This document shows positions 37,200 to 50,100 of a stretch of DNA of 64,000 nucleotides, in pieces; position 1 is the first letter of the stretch, and each line of letters starts with the position of its first letter. Source of the DNA: Paulownia fortunei (Eukaryota; Streptophyta; Magnoliopsida; Lamiales; Paulowniaceae); contig JAGSPU010001671.1 in assembly GCA_019321725.1 (NCBI GenBank), positions 620,001-684,000 of the forward strand. Direction: 5' to 3'. A program made the position numbers and the translations under genes. Under the pieces are notes generated by a model. That model worked only from the letters and a program-made list of their open reading frames with translations. It did not search any database and was not told the DNA's origin.

Positions 37200-39700
37200 A
37201 AAGCTGGGTAAACCACAGCTTCTATACCTTGCAGATCAGGTTTGGATGATGGACTTCCATTTTCGACCTCAACCTTTTTTTTTAATAAAAAAAAGCTAAA
37301 TAGAAAAAGAAATTGGAGAAATTTGAAAGGATTGCATTAATTACTTCAATATTCTGCTAGCTATTACGTTCATAGGCCACACCTCTGTTGATCCACACAT
37401 GGAGATTTGCATGGAATTATGTTATATTGCATGCAATTAATGGCCATTTTGCATGTTACTCGACATTATTCTTTTTTTTAAAAAAAAAAAAAATCTCTCT
37501 TCCTTGCTATGTTAATTTTTATTAATATACAATTTGATCAAATTTTATCAATAACGTGACAAGTGTAAATGGTATTTTTAAACTCAGAGTTTCTTTGTTG
37601 TGTTATTCTTCTTGGTAGAAATTGGTTTTCGAATATTAATCAAGTGTTTTTATTTTACTTCAAAGATGATGATATATTTTTAGACGTAGAATTTTAACAA
37701 ATAAATGATTTGATAAAGAAAATGGAAGGAAAAATATCAAAGGGCCAAAAACCTATATTCTCCACACAATGGTCCAAGGTAACCATGGAGTGACACGTAT
37801 TAAGAGATGAGTTTTGTGATGAAGAAAGAACTTACAGTATGATGAGGTGTAGAAATTTTTTGGATATTAAGTTGAAGAAAATATGCGGTGCACCGGCGCC
37901 TGATGTATTATGGGGTGAAGGATGATAAAAAGATAAGGCCCTATCTCTAAAACTTGGCTCCAATGCAGCTCCACATCTCCACTTTATCTTATAATCTCAG
38001 ACTCAAACTCTGGTGATTTTTGAGCGTGCACTGATTTTCATTCTTTTTTTTTTAAAAAAATTTGACCCATAAAGTTTTAAGTAAAGAAAAAATGTTGTTT
38101 TCCTTGATCTCTATGAAACTATAGACTGCAATCGATGTATGAGTGCTCGCAATGAGTTATGAGCATATATATAATTGGATATTCGCACACAAACTCCATT
38201 CTTGATCTTGAAATTTGTTTTAGTGAATTTAGAAGAGATTTAGGAATTGATAGAAATTTGTACCTCGTGCCATATTGGATAAAGCACAATAAATCAATCA
38301 TGCACACATGAGAATTGTTTATATGAATCAATCATATATTGTAAATGAAAATCTTTTTGTGATTGAAATTATTATTCAAGTGAAACTACGGGTAGCATAT
38401 AATTTCTCGAGGGTTGATGCATTTTGCCTTGAAGTGCATATGATTAGGCTCCTTAGAGCTTTTTAATCCCACACAATTCAGTAGCCAAATACAAGAAAAA
38501 AAAAATAAAAAGGATTAATTGATACTAACCTTTGATTTCTTTTCCATTGCTCGAGATTGCCTGGACTACTGGACCTGACTAATTTAGATATGTCGGTAAG
38601 CATCTTGCACCTAAAACTGACTAATTTAAATATGTGGTAAGCATCTTGCACCTAAAATATCGTTGGTTATGAATTCGAGTCGAGAAGTTAGCAAATGAGC
38701 CCTTAACTTCCTTTAAGAAAAAGAAAAAAAAATATGTAATCCAATGCTCTAATTTTGCAACACATTCTTCTTCAGCAAAAAGGGGACTTTTCTCAACACC
38801 GAAATGGGTTTGAAAATTAATAATAGGCCAATCTGCAGTATGATGATGCTTCATGTTTGCAGAACATCAAGGTTCAATGAGACATTGAATTGTGGGAAAA
38901 AGGTATAAGTTGCTGCAGCGGTGAAGCTGGAATAGTGGTTTTATATTTAAGGCATCGAGCGGTTCAAGTTATGTGAACATTGTTATGACATCCTTTCGGC
39001 ATTCTTGTGCATGACACCCAAAGTTACCAATTTGTCCCTAGTTAAGGGTGTATGAGTGTCAAACCAAAATTATGAAAATCAAATACCGAATCATATGGGT
39101 ACCTTTCAATTTTGGTTTTAACTTATTTTTATTAATTTTTGGGTTAACTGAAATTCTTAAAAAGAAAAAGAAAAAAGCAAAAATTATATAAATAAAACAT
39201 AATAAAAATACAAGTTTAGGATTGCCATTCAAACATTCTTACAAATCTTCAAACCAATTTGAATAAAATAAAAATATAGGTAATAAAAATTGAAAACCAA
39301 AATTTACCCTAAAATTGAAAATATTGGAAGGATTAGAAGGTGCCAACAATAACCAATACATAACAGAAAAAAAATATATAAATATATTCGGAAAAAAATG
39401 TAGATTAACCAAACCTGAAATCTATAACTAAATAGATAATCAAAATTTCGAGAGCGAATGACCAGTACTACCAAATCGAGTTTTCTTGGTTGGGTCCGAT
39501 GTGGGTTTTATTTCGGTCCTATGGCTTGATTAAAGCTCCCCGGGCCCGTTTGGTTTGGGTGATCCAAACCCCGAACGGAATGAACATATTAAAACAAATT
39601 TTGCTTGAGCGTAAAAGATGTCGACATTCTAACACCATACTTGCCTGGAAAATAGGTGCAGAGCATCTCGTAGTAAATAACTATTAATCCACATTTAAAA
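37200..39700. other. Intergenic DNA between carbonic anhydrase and the Helitron
   Basis: No gene is recognised. A 42-bp unit is tandemly duplicated at 38575-38657. The part at 39030-39480 is A/T-rich with short palindromic motifs and resembles decayed repeat DNA, but I cannot assign it to a family. Confidence 0.5.
38575..38657. repeat. Two tandem copies of a 42-bp unit
   Basis: CTGACTAATTTAGATATGTC followed by GGTAAGCATCTTGCACCTAAAA at 38575-38616 is repeated directly at 38617-38657 with one substitution and a one-base deletion. The near identity indicates a recent duplication. Confidence 0.85.
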
Positions 39701-39703
39701 GGG

Positions 39704-42700
39704 CTAGTAAGTAGCACGTGCAACAGTGATTTATATAATTTTAGTAAATTAATTATATTATGTAATAATTTAATTGAGTAGAATTAAGATATTATAATAT
39801 TTTATAAATAAAAAATATATGATCGATATGAACTAATTAATGATTCAAAAGTACTTTATGAACTAATTAATAATCGATATGAATAATTCAATGAAGTTAT
39901 TTAAAGAATTAAACTCAAAAAAAATTCAAAATCTAAATAACAATGTGAGTTCTTATGTGAATTCATACTCACATTCATTATTCTCTCGTTTGATCTTACT
40001 TGCCTTTTTTTATTTTCATTATCTTGACAATTCAGCTATTTTTTTTTCTTTAATGATAACTATATTTGGAACTAAGTGAAATGATTAGGTTTTAGAAATA
40101 AATATTCAAGAATCAACAAAATCATTATTCATTTTTTATATATTATTATGTGTACATACTGTCTATACATAATATTAGTAAAATACTTTAATGTTGGAAT
40201 TTTTTTCGCATTACCTGATTGTTAAGTATTAGAACTTTGTGATGCAGTGGATCCTCCTTCAATATTATTTTTTTCCTAATAAAAATATATTAATAATGTA
40301 TGATATATTACTTAGACGAAAAATATTTGTACTTAAACTCGAAACTTGTCTGTATATAACATTTTTAGTCCACGTCTTTTCTCTTACATTTGTGGTGTCT
40401 AGCTTAATCAATACTTTAAGTGTAGATATTGGAGTTCCTTTAGAGATATCAATATATAATTGGCCATGAGAAAACACTAGATGAGGCAAATAGATACCAA
40501 CATTTGGAATCGTTTGTCCTTGAACTTTTTGAATGTCATGGCAAAACAAAGTCCAATAGAAAATGATTTACACTTAAATTGAAATGGATAAACATTCTTT
40601 TCAACTGAGAAAAGTAAAATTTTAGGTTTAAAAATATGTTTTCTAGTGTGTTGCCCAAATTTAATCTGTGTATCAATCACATTATTCTTGAAGTCATTGT
40701 ATATGATTTTTTACCATTACACAATCCATTTGATAGATCCAAATATCTCAAAAGAATTATTGGGCAATTTCTTTTCGGAACCATTTTATGAGGAGACAAA
40801 CTATTTTGAATTAAAGAATTTAAAAAGTCCTCTATATAATAGTTGTTTGTATCATCAATAGTTTCATCATAATTGTTAAAATTTCTTATTTCTTTAGGAA
40901 ACATAAAGATCAACTTATTATTCAATTTATAAACATACTCATTTTTAGCGACTAATATTGTTCGACTTGTCATGTAATGAGTTGAGTGGTCATTCTTATT
41001 TAAGGTAAGGAAAATAGCACTAATAAATCATTATATTGAGTTTTCTTTATCACCACACTTAATAATCATATTTTTTTTGAATTTTAATATTACCTTTAGT
41101 ATTAATTGGATCCTTATTATTTCCAACTCTAATAAGAACTCACTTAAATTTAGATTATTCATCGACCTCATATTCCTTAACAAAGCATTTTTTTTTCATT
41201 TGGGACTAGAAATATGGTTTCATCAAATTTGCAAAAATAATTTGATAGATTGTTGTCCTATGAATAACTTATAATACTTGTCTAAAAATCTCCGCAAAAA
41301 ACTACTACTTCTTCACAAAGTTCTTATCGTTTTTCATTACGACTTTCAATAATTTATCAACATTCTCGATAGCCCATGGTTTTGCCGTTGGTGGTTCATC
41401 GCATAAAAATAGTTGTGCTTTACATAATAGCTCTGCAAACCCACTTAGACATAGTGCACTCACTTGATTCATTTGCAACTACTGGTATTTTGAAGTGTGA
41501 ATATGTCGTTCTCCCCCCTGGAATTATTGCGGCAGCAACTTCAGATGTCGCACTTACAAGCGTTATTAGATTTTGGATCTAAGATGAGCAAATAATGTAC
41601 AATACAAAAATATTTTACCTGTTTCAGTTGACTCATCAATCAAGAAAATGACACCCTTACCATTTTGTATACAATCTAATATCTTTAAAAAAGCTTTATA
41701 TTGTTCTGAATTCAATTTTAACTCTACTTCACAGTCTTCCAAAGGTATTTTTATTAGTATTTCATCTTGTATCTCTATTAAAAATCATTGTTCATGTTAT
41801 CTATATCAATAGGAATGTTTGGAAGGTCATACGAACTGATGCTTTTTTCCATGCTCTCTAAGAAAAAATTCAATTTTTTTAAAGTTTTTGCAATTTATAG
41901 TTCAATTGAGGTTTTTGATTCTCTTTTGAAATCTTAAAATATTGTCTCAAATTATGTATCCCAAAGAACTCTCGCATTTGTTGGTGTACAATATACCAAG
42001 ATAATTGCAAATAGTTTTCGCAGTTCATGTGACATTTAAAAAATGACAGCTTCATTTAGACATTAATATTTAGATCAAATTCTAGCAAATTTTTTTTTTT
42101 GCGCTTCTTCTTTGAAATTAGAGTATAGTGTATCATTTACTACAAGCAAATCTTGAAAAAATATTGAACACATGATTCATGAGTAACATAAGATAATATC
42201 TTTTAATTTCAATAGGATTTGTAGTATTTATATGCCTAATCACATCTCTTTTCTTTCTTTCTTCCCAATATTTACCTTAATTGTCCCATACATAGTACCC
42301 CAAAAATTCTCCATAAAGATATTTTCTTGCCTTTTTACTTTTAGAGCACATAGAATCTACTTTGTGAGCATTATTTTGGAGACATGATCCAACTCAAAAT
42401 ATTTTCTAAATTTTAATTTTTCCAATGACACATTGTTGATTTAGGAGGTAAAGGTGCAAGATGATAACTGTTGAGTATCTTTCATTCAATTAAATTTAAA
42501 AGTTTTCCACATTGCTTCTTGAGCAAAGGCCCATCGAACATCTTGAAATTATTTAATTTCATCAATTAAATTTTCATCTTCATTGTGGCTCATATGAATT
42601 GCCAATCTATCATGTCTCTTATATTTGTATAAATATTTCACTTTGTCATGCCTGAACATATCTCGACGTTGATATAATAATTATATCTCGATAAGAGATA

Positions 42701-45700
42701 TTGATTGTAAAGTATTACCCACTTATTATTTATTTGAGCATTGCGAACTTAAACTATCAATCTGTATTTTCTTCTTCTATAGATTGGATATATCCATCTT
42801 TACCTTAAATTGTGCTTTCACAATATGGTGGTAGGTAATGATATTTGCACTTCTCATCTACCATGCAAGAATTATTCAAGTTTTTATGTCCAGATGGTCC
42901 ATGCATTATATGTTTCGCAACGAAGTAATTGAGTTTAGTATACATTTTTTTAATGAGAAAGTTTAGCATAGACAAACCTATCAAAGTGATATGAGTTATA
43001 ATTTCGTATTCAGACTTCAAAAATTATCAACATATGAGCATGTGGAAATCCTTTTTTTCTAAATTCAGTTACATGAACATGTGCAGCTACATTTTTAAAC
43101 ATTTCTTCTTAAATAACTTATCTTTCTTCCATTGCATGATATGAAAGGAGTACATAAATGATATTCTTCAGGTGAATTTGAAACTTTTAGTAAGTACATA
43201 TTTTCTTATTCTTGGGAAAGGATATCGTCCGTATAAGATAATCATGATATTATAGAAATATCATTAAAAGTTGGGTTATTCATTAACACATAATAATTTA
43301 ACAAAATAAAAATAAAAATAAAGCAAAGATCAACAATATTATTAATATAAATACATACATCTTTAAGTGTTTATTGTAGAAACGTCACAAAAGTACAAAT
43401 AGAGAATAAAAAGAGGAGTTTATTATAGAATATACTTTCTCATTTAAGGGATAGAACATCCTCTGCAGAAGAAAATCTTGATGGGGTAATAACATCATTA
43501 GCTTTAGATTATTCACTAAAAAAATTAAAATTATAAGTTATTCGCTAAAATGTATTATAGTTATCTATGCAACTTAAATATATAATCATAGATATAAATT
43601 CAGACGTTATGTACTTTGTTCTTGTCAAATATTACTTTCACCAATTGTAGAGTCAATCAAACACTACTCATAATATGCGCCGAAAGAGCAGATTTCTTGG
43701 CTACAAACTTTTTATTGTTTTGACATCATCATGTTTCACCTCTTGGAAGAGGAAGTAGATATTGCAATAGGTCATAACATCCATAATAATATTTTATTCT
43801 ATATATATGGTAATGTCTCTTTCAAATGGTATATTAGTACTATTTCCCTCAACCTATATAGCCACAATTTCATCAACTGTTGGAGAACTATACAATCGTT
43901 GATCTAGTTTCATATCTTTTGAGATATATTGTTGAACATCATTCCTTGAAAGATAATCCTTTAATATTCTAATGAATTTTGCATATGGATTTCCCTCTAG
44001 AATTTTTTTAAGTTTCTTCATAGTAACTTCAAATAAAGTTGAATTTTTCATTATGTTCATTATATTTTCAACCTCATTTTGGATTTCAACAAAATACAAC
44101 TAAAAATGATCTGGACCGTCTTCATTAGGTGTTAACTCTAGAAAGTCTTGATATATCATTTTCTGTGCTCAAAAGTATAAACCCACACCTTATAAATGCA
44201 AGTTCTTTATCTAATTACATACCAAATGAGGTAGAAGAGAAAATGCAATTGAATGGATAAATAATTTTTTGAAATTCAAATGTCTCTTCTCACTAAGAAA
44301 TAAACAACTCGTATAATTTATCGAAAACTTCAATAAGTGGGAGTTTAATTTTTCAATTATCACAGCAAATTAAAAGTCAGAGGCTTACACTCAAATTTTA
44401 TAGCACCACAATGAATGCAATTGGTATTTTTTTTAACTCATATATCTCCGAACATACAAATTCATAAAATATTGAACCTAAAAGAAAAAAAAATCAAGTA
44501 TTCTAGAATTTAGTGATGTATAAAGCTTGCCTCAATATACTATATTTATTGAAAATATTTAAATTACTAACCTTCTGAATCACATGGATTCAATTGAACT
44601 TTCAAAAGTAATCTAACATGCGAATTTTTTATATGATTCTTAACTTTATATATATATATATTCACGCCTCCATGTAGTACTTCGAATTGGAATATTTTTT
44701 TTCATTTTATCAAGATTTTTCTGTTGATATACATATATCACTATAGCATAAAAATATATAATTATTTATAAAAGTGTCATACATATATTTTAAATACTTA
44801 AATAGTTAAAAGTAATCATCTTCCTAAATTTATAATGAGAAATTCAATATTTTGGAAAACTATACACTTTCTGATCTAATTTCACATCTTTTGAGATAAG
44901 GAACTGAACATTATCCATTGAAAAATAATTATGTACTCTTATGAAGATTTTTGAGAAAACAAATTCTAAGAACAATGGACCTCTAAATTGTAGTCAACAA
45001 AGGTTTATATTTTTTCTACAATTCCTTAATTCAAACTAATAAAGGTTTATAGTTTTTCTATAGTCTCTTAATTCAAGTTAAAATACAAAAAAAATAAAAA
45101 TAAAAATTTACCATGTTGTAAAGTCATAATATGCACATGCAAATAGAAAATAGAACTTATACACATGTATTTTGAATGTTTAAATAGTTAAAAGGAATAA
45201 CCTTCCAAAATCTATATAAAAAATTTCTATTAAATATACTTTACCTAATGATAAATTGATATGAACGATTGTCGATATATTAACTTTTTAAAAAAAGTTG
45301 AATTGCAAAAAGAAATCAAAGAATGTCTAATGTAAAAATATATGCAAAAATAAATATTTATTAATCCTATATCTTTATTCAATGAAAAAACTTTTGAAAG
45401 GATAAAAAAAAAGTAAATAATTATTATTTTTCCAAAGTAGTCATAGTATCTAATGCCAAGTATTTTTTAAATTAAAAAATAATTAATTCAGATGTCTTCA
45501 CAAGTTATGTTACTACCATCAACATGTTGAATATTATTGTCTTTCCTAATTACCCTTTGATTGCTTTGTTTGAATCCTTTTGTTTCTCCACCACTGTTTT
45601 CCGCACATATATATTGTTTGTGAACAAAAGAAAGGAATATTTTATTTTTTCTTTATTTAGTGTATCTTTGTTATTGGAGTAGAGTGGAACTCTTTCAAAA

Positions 45701-46320
45701 TTGGTTGGGCACATGATTATCCTCCATTAATGTATGTTAAGAAATCAACACTTTAAGAAATCAAAACATGCCTCACTTTCAATATCAATTAGATTGTGTT
45801 TAAATTTTAACTTGTCATTTGTGTTTAAATAATCAAAACACCTTTAACATTTATCAATAGGATTACTCCATGAAAAGTCCAACAAAAAAATAAAATACAT
45901 GGACCATTTATTTATATATTTCTTGCACTGTAAACTGATGAGAAGAAGAACTACACGGAGAGAAGAAGAATTACAAAGAGAGTACGTTAAGTATTAAAAA
46001 GAATCCAAAAGAAAAATAAAAGGATAGAAAGAGCCGTTCAGATTTCCTCTGCCCAAGTCTCCTTGTATGGTTGGTGTTCTATTTGTGAAACATCAACAAA
46101 TTGAATTACACAATTGTCATTAAAATAAATGTTTGACAGATCACTCCTGTTCTCTTTTTTAGTTTAACTTGAACTTTATCAACTTAGTTATAATTAAATT
46201 ATATTATTGCCATTATAATTAACAATATTAAAGGGTTATTTTAATCCAATCAAAAATTAAAAAAACATTCACACTTTTATAATAAAAAAATATAGATATA
46301 GATATATATATAGATATAGA
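39704..46320 (-). mobile_element. Decayed autonomous Helitron (minus strand)
   Basis: Rep-helicase coding remnants span about 44100-40265 on the minus strand. The outer limits are inferred. The low-coordinate side has a CTAG (39704-39707) preceded on the minus strand by a small hairpin around GCACGTGC, as at Helitron 3' ends. The high-coordinate side, near 46290-46320, reads on the minus strand TCTATATC...TTTATTATAAAAGTGTGAATG, resembling Helitron 5' ends. Helitrons make no target duplication, so ends cannot be confirmed from flanks; the base after CTAG is C rather than the usual T. Confidence 0.8.
40265..44100 (-). pseudogene. Helitron Rep/Pif1-type helicase (RepHel), broken by many stops
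   Basis: This is the rolling-circle transposase of a plant Helitron, now non-functional. From the 5' side, remnants read NPYAKFIRILKDYLSRNDVQ and LDQRLYSSPTVDEIVAI at 44099-43854. The Rep HUH-type motif sits in HVTEFRKKGFPHAHMLIIFE near 43085-43025, then HIMHGPSG and CMVDEKCKYHY (about 42905-42830), and KVKYLYKYKRHDRLAIHMS near 42655-42595. The helicase part has a damaged Walker A (DESTETGKIFLY, about 41635-41590), a Walker B remnant (LFLCDEPPTAKPW, about 41415-41375), then DDTNNYYIEDFLNSL, KNCP-like VILLRYLDLSNGLCNG and QGQTIPNVGIYLPHLVFSHG (about 40525-40465). Frameshifts and stops occur throughout, and key residues of Walker A are lost, so the copy is old. Confidence 0.9.
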
Positions 46321-47130
46321 ATAGATAGGCACACGACAGATGATAGTTCTAGTTACCATTTTTCCTCATACAGATCATAATAATCTAATATTGAAGTCTC
46401 TAAAAGCATTAAAATTGATTCAGGGCAGAAGCTATCAAAGGAAAAAATCATTTTCTTGCAGAGATTGGAGACTAGAAAGCAGAGAGCATGAAGATATCAT
46501 CAATTAAGACAAATAAGCTGCTTCACAAGGACAGCATTTTGCATCAAATCAACTATATTAAAATAAAATACAATAACCACAATTTTATGCACAAGTACTG
46601 TTTCTATTTCAGAGGCACCTAATGGATCATCAGAATTTGCTGTGTCAGCCTATGGCTTGACCCACCAACTAAAAGAAAAGAGATAAAAAGAAAATCTTGA
46701 CAGATTACAGTTTCCTTATTGCAATAATCTTGACAGTGATTTGTGAGTGTTCTTTGTATAATATAAACTTTAATGTTTCAATACATCAAATAGTACTAGG
46801 CTCTGTATAAACTTATTGCTCTAATACATCAAATAGGAGTAGGCTCTTTTGCTATTGAAGTTGATGAACTTCGTGGAATTATAAGAATACATGGCCTTTT
46901 AAAAATTGTGCAGCAAAGCAATTTTACTTGCATCAAACATATACGAACAGGTCGGTTGACATCTCTTCAAAAGCTACATTTTCCAATGCAGAGGCAGTAT
47001 GCTATTATATGTTGGTTCCAATAAAAGGATGTCTAAAAGGTACGACCTGGAAAATAACGAGCGGATTGATGATAAACCTCCCTTGAACAATTTCCAGATG
47101 TTGCCATCACGACTAAGGAACGAAAGGCTA
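46321..47130. other. LSF1 3' flank
   Basis: This flank must contain the LSF1 3' untranslated region next to 47131. A 44-bp unit is tandemly duplicated at 46762-46849. No gene is recognised. Confidence 0.55.
46762..46849. repeat. Two tandem copies of a 44-bp unit
   Basis: Units starting TATAAACTT at 46762 and 46806 each end in AGGCTCT. They differ by several substitutions in the middle. The repeat is non-coding. Confidence 0.75.
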
Positions 47131-50100
47131 TCATTTTGGGGCCAGCCTTATTGGACAGACACCAAAAGCAACACATCGAGCTGCTTTCGCCAACATAAAG
47201 CGTTCATTTTCGGTCAATGGCCTCTCAATGACCTTCACAATGTTTGCATCCTAACACATAGAGAGTCCAAGTACCATCAGCATACAAAACACTCATTGTA
47301 ATTTGTCATTTCTATACCAGTATCAATTTGGATATCCAAACAACCATTAGCATAGCAAAACTTTCAGAGTTGGATATTTAGGGGATTCTGGACTTTTAAT
47401 CATCAGTCATGGTCTAGAGTTACGTCTATAATTTACATTTCTTCCATCATGGCTTTAAGTGTATCATACCTTCTTTTGTTGTTGAACAGAAGGTTTCACG
47501 CTGGCAGTGTCGCCAACTACAATCACATTGTTAATATTCCCCCTGTCATCCCTTTCAGTCGGTGAAGATGTTGAATGCCTCCAGTCCCCATTAGTTACGT
47601 ATTTGTAGTAGTACCTGCCACAAATAAATACACCTCCGAATTACAGAACTTTACTCCAATCCAGCCACGCTAAATTCCAACTTAGATAGCACTTGTGACA
47701 CAATAATTAGTATGCATGAGAGCATCAACAAATTAAAAATACAATTATAATAATAAAACAGAGTTTTCATAGTTACGTATGGTTCCCAAAATATAATTTT
47801 TACAGTTTCGTTTGGAAAGAATTATTAATTTATATTTGCCAATTTTGAAAGCATTAGAACTAGAAATGTACAACTCAAATCTTGTCAAGGACAAAAAATA
47901 CTTAGTGATGCTCTGGCAGTAACATATATGGTCCTCTTTTAGATTTCAATAAGGGGAGATGTAACTCTTTAGCGAAATTGGCAAGCAACAACAATCTTCC
48001 AAAGTCCACTAACAAGTTCAGAGACCCTCAGATAAGGATTCTAAATAACACAATTAGGTATTCTTACTTCCCCTGTGGAAGTCTAACTTCAACTTCATAT
48101 CTTGGGCCACCCTTATGGACTGCCTTGATTGGCTCTTTCCAGTTCCCAGTAAAATCTCCCACCAGATATACATCTTCTCCCTGAAATCAGAAGACAATTC
48201 TAAGATAAGAATAAGAATGATATTGGCTTATACTCCAATCACAAAGAACAATTATTGGCGTGTGATTGCGTTGTCGATTCTCAGCAGTTAAAGACCTGTT
48301 CTTAGAGAGTTGCCAATAATCTTCTCACCTCATGTCCATTCCACACGAAGGTCACCGCATGGGTCGAAGGTCCATCATGTCTGCCACTTTCAACCATGGC
48401 TATGAGATCCCATGTTGCCCAGGCAATTGCTGGTCTGCATTCAACATCTTTATTTAATGCATGCTACAGAGTTAGGAATACCTAATGTAGGTTGACAGAG
48501 ATTCACAGTTTGTTTTGTTTAACATCCTTACTAGTAGAGAGCCCACAACCAGAACACACACACTCTGCCTGAAGATTTGGCCCATTAGGCCAAACCGTTC
48601 ATAACAAATTGGACTATAGGAAGTAGCATACCTATCAGGCCTGCATGAATGCAACCCAGTAACGAAATTGTAAGCTGCATGAAGGGAAGTATCTGTCATC
48701 CAGTGGAGGTATGCAATCACACAAGCAGGTGATCGATCAAAGCCAGTTGTGCAAGTGACATAAACACGATGATTCTTCTTAAGTAAACGTAACAGAAGAC
48801 CCACACAGAACGGCAGTTTCTTTCTCATGTCAAAAGAATCTGCATCCCTGAAATGGAAAAAAGATAAACACAACATTTGGAAAATCACACCAAGCACAGT
48901 AGAAACTATTCCAGTAACTAACCATATCTCCTAAAAGTAAAGAAAACAGAACTTGCTTATTCACACCATTAAATAAGATGTTTCAGGAATTTATATTTAA
49001 ACAGCAATCCAGAAAAGGCAACACTGATTTATATGGATTTTCCTCAGAAAGCAAAACTGCCATTACCTTATTGGACAGTTAATCATAAGAATATTAAACT
49101 TTTGGCATGTCTCATTGATCGAATTTGAATCAATTCCCCAATTCGCAGCTTCAACCGTACTCTGGAAATTCAGCACAGCAGTGACTCCCTGATGCAAATA
49201 TTGCAGACTGTTTTAGGGGAGCAATTGAACAAGGACAAATCAAATATAAAAGAATTTTTTAAGGGATAATGCACCAGAACAAATAATCTCAATAGTACTT
49301 TCCCATGTTCTTGATAAGTGGAGATAATTTTCTGTTGACAGAAACTTCAAGCTAATTTAATATTCTGGTGACACTTTTGACAATGACTGTCAGTCTCAGT
49401 TGAATTCCTGAAATGTCTTTAGCAAACTTCAAGTAGATAATAAGGATAGTAGTATTTATAGTGATGCTTAAACAACTGAACACAATCATGTTACCATTTC
49501 TTAGAAATTATGCTGAAGATGGTGGTACAGAACATGCCAGAAGTATGAAGAAACTTTTGGGATAGGAGCCTTAATATACAAGTGCTATCAGAATCAATGA
49601 ATAAAAAGTTGCAAAAACCAAACAGTAGTAAATAAGATAAAAGGCATGATATCTCTCACTGCAGTGGTCGACAAAGTCTCTGCATCTGCTTCTGTTTGAA
49701 TACATGACCCGACATAAATTTGTTCCGTGATCTATCAGATTAAAATAAAAGCATCAGTAGGATGAAAGTTAAATATTTCTCCAGAATCCGTGAAGAACCA
49801 CTGATTTAGGAAAATAATTACCATAGCACACACAAAGATGGAGAGGTTGAAACACAAGCTGATGAATATAAAGTCAGCTTAAATATCAGGATATTTAAGT
49901 TCAAAAGAGCCCAGAACTGACGAAATATATGTTCTTTTTGCTTATTTTTATCATGTAATATTGTGAACTAATAAGCAGATTGAAAGCATGCGTTTTTTGT
50001 TTGGTGGGAAAAAATAGTTTTCAACATATTATGAATTGCATCAGAAAACCAAAAATAATAGTATGACTGCTGACAAAGTATTGGACGAAGCTATCAATTC

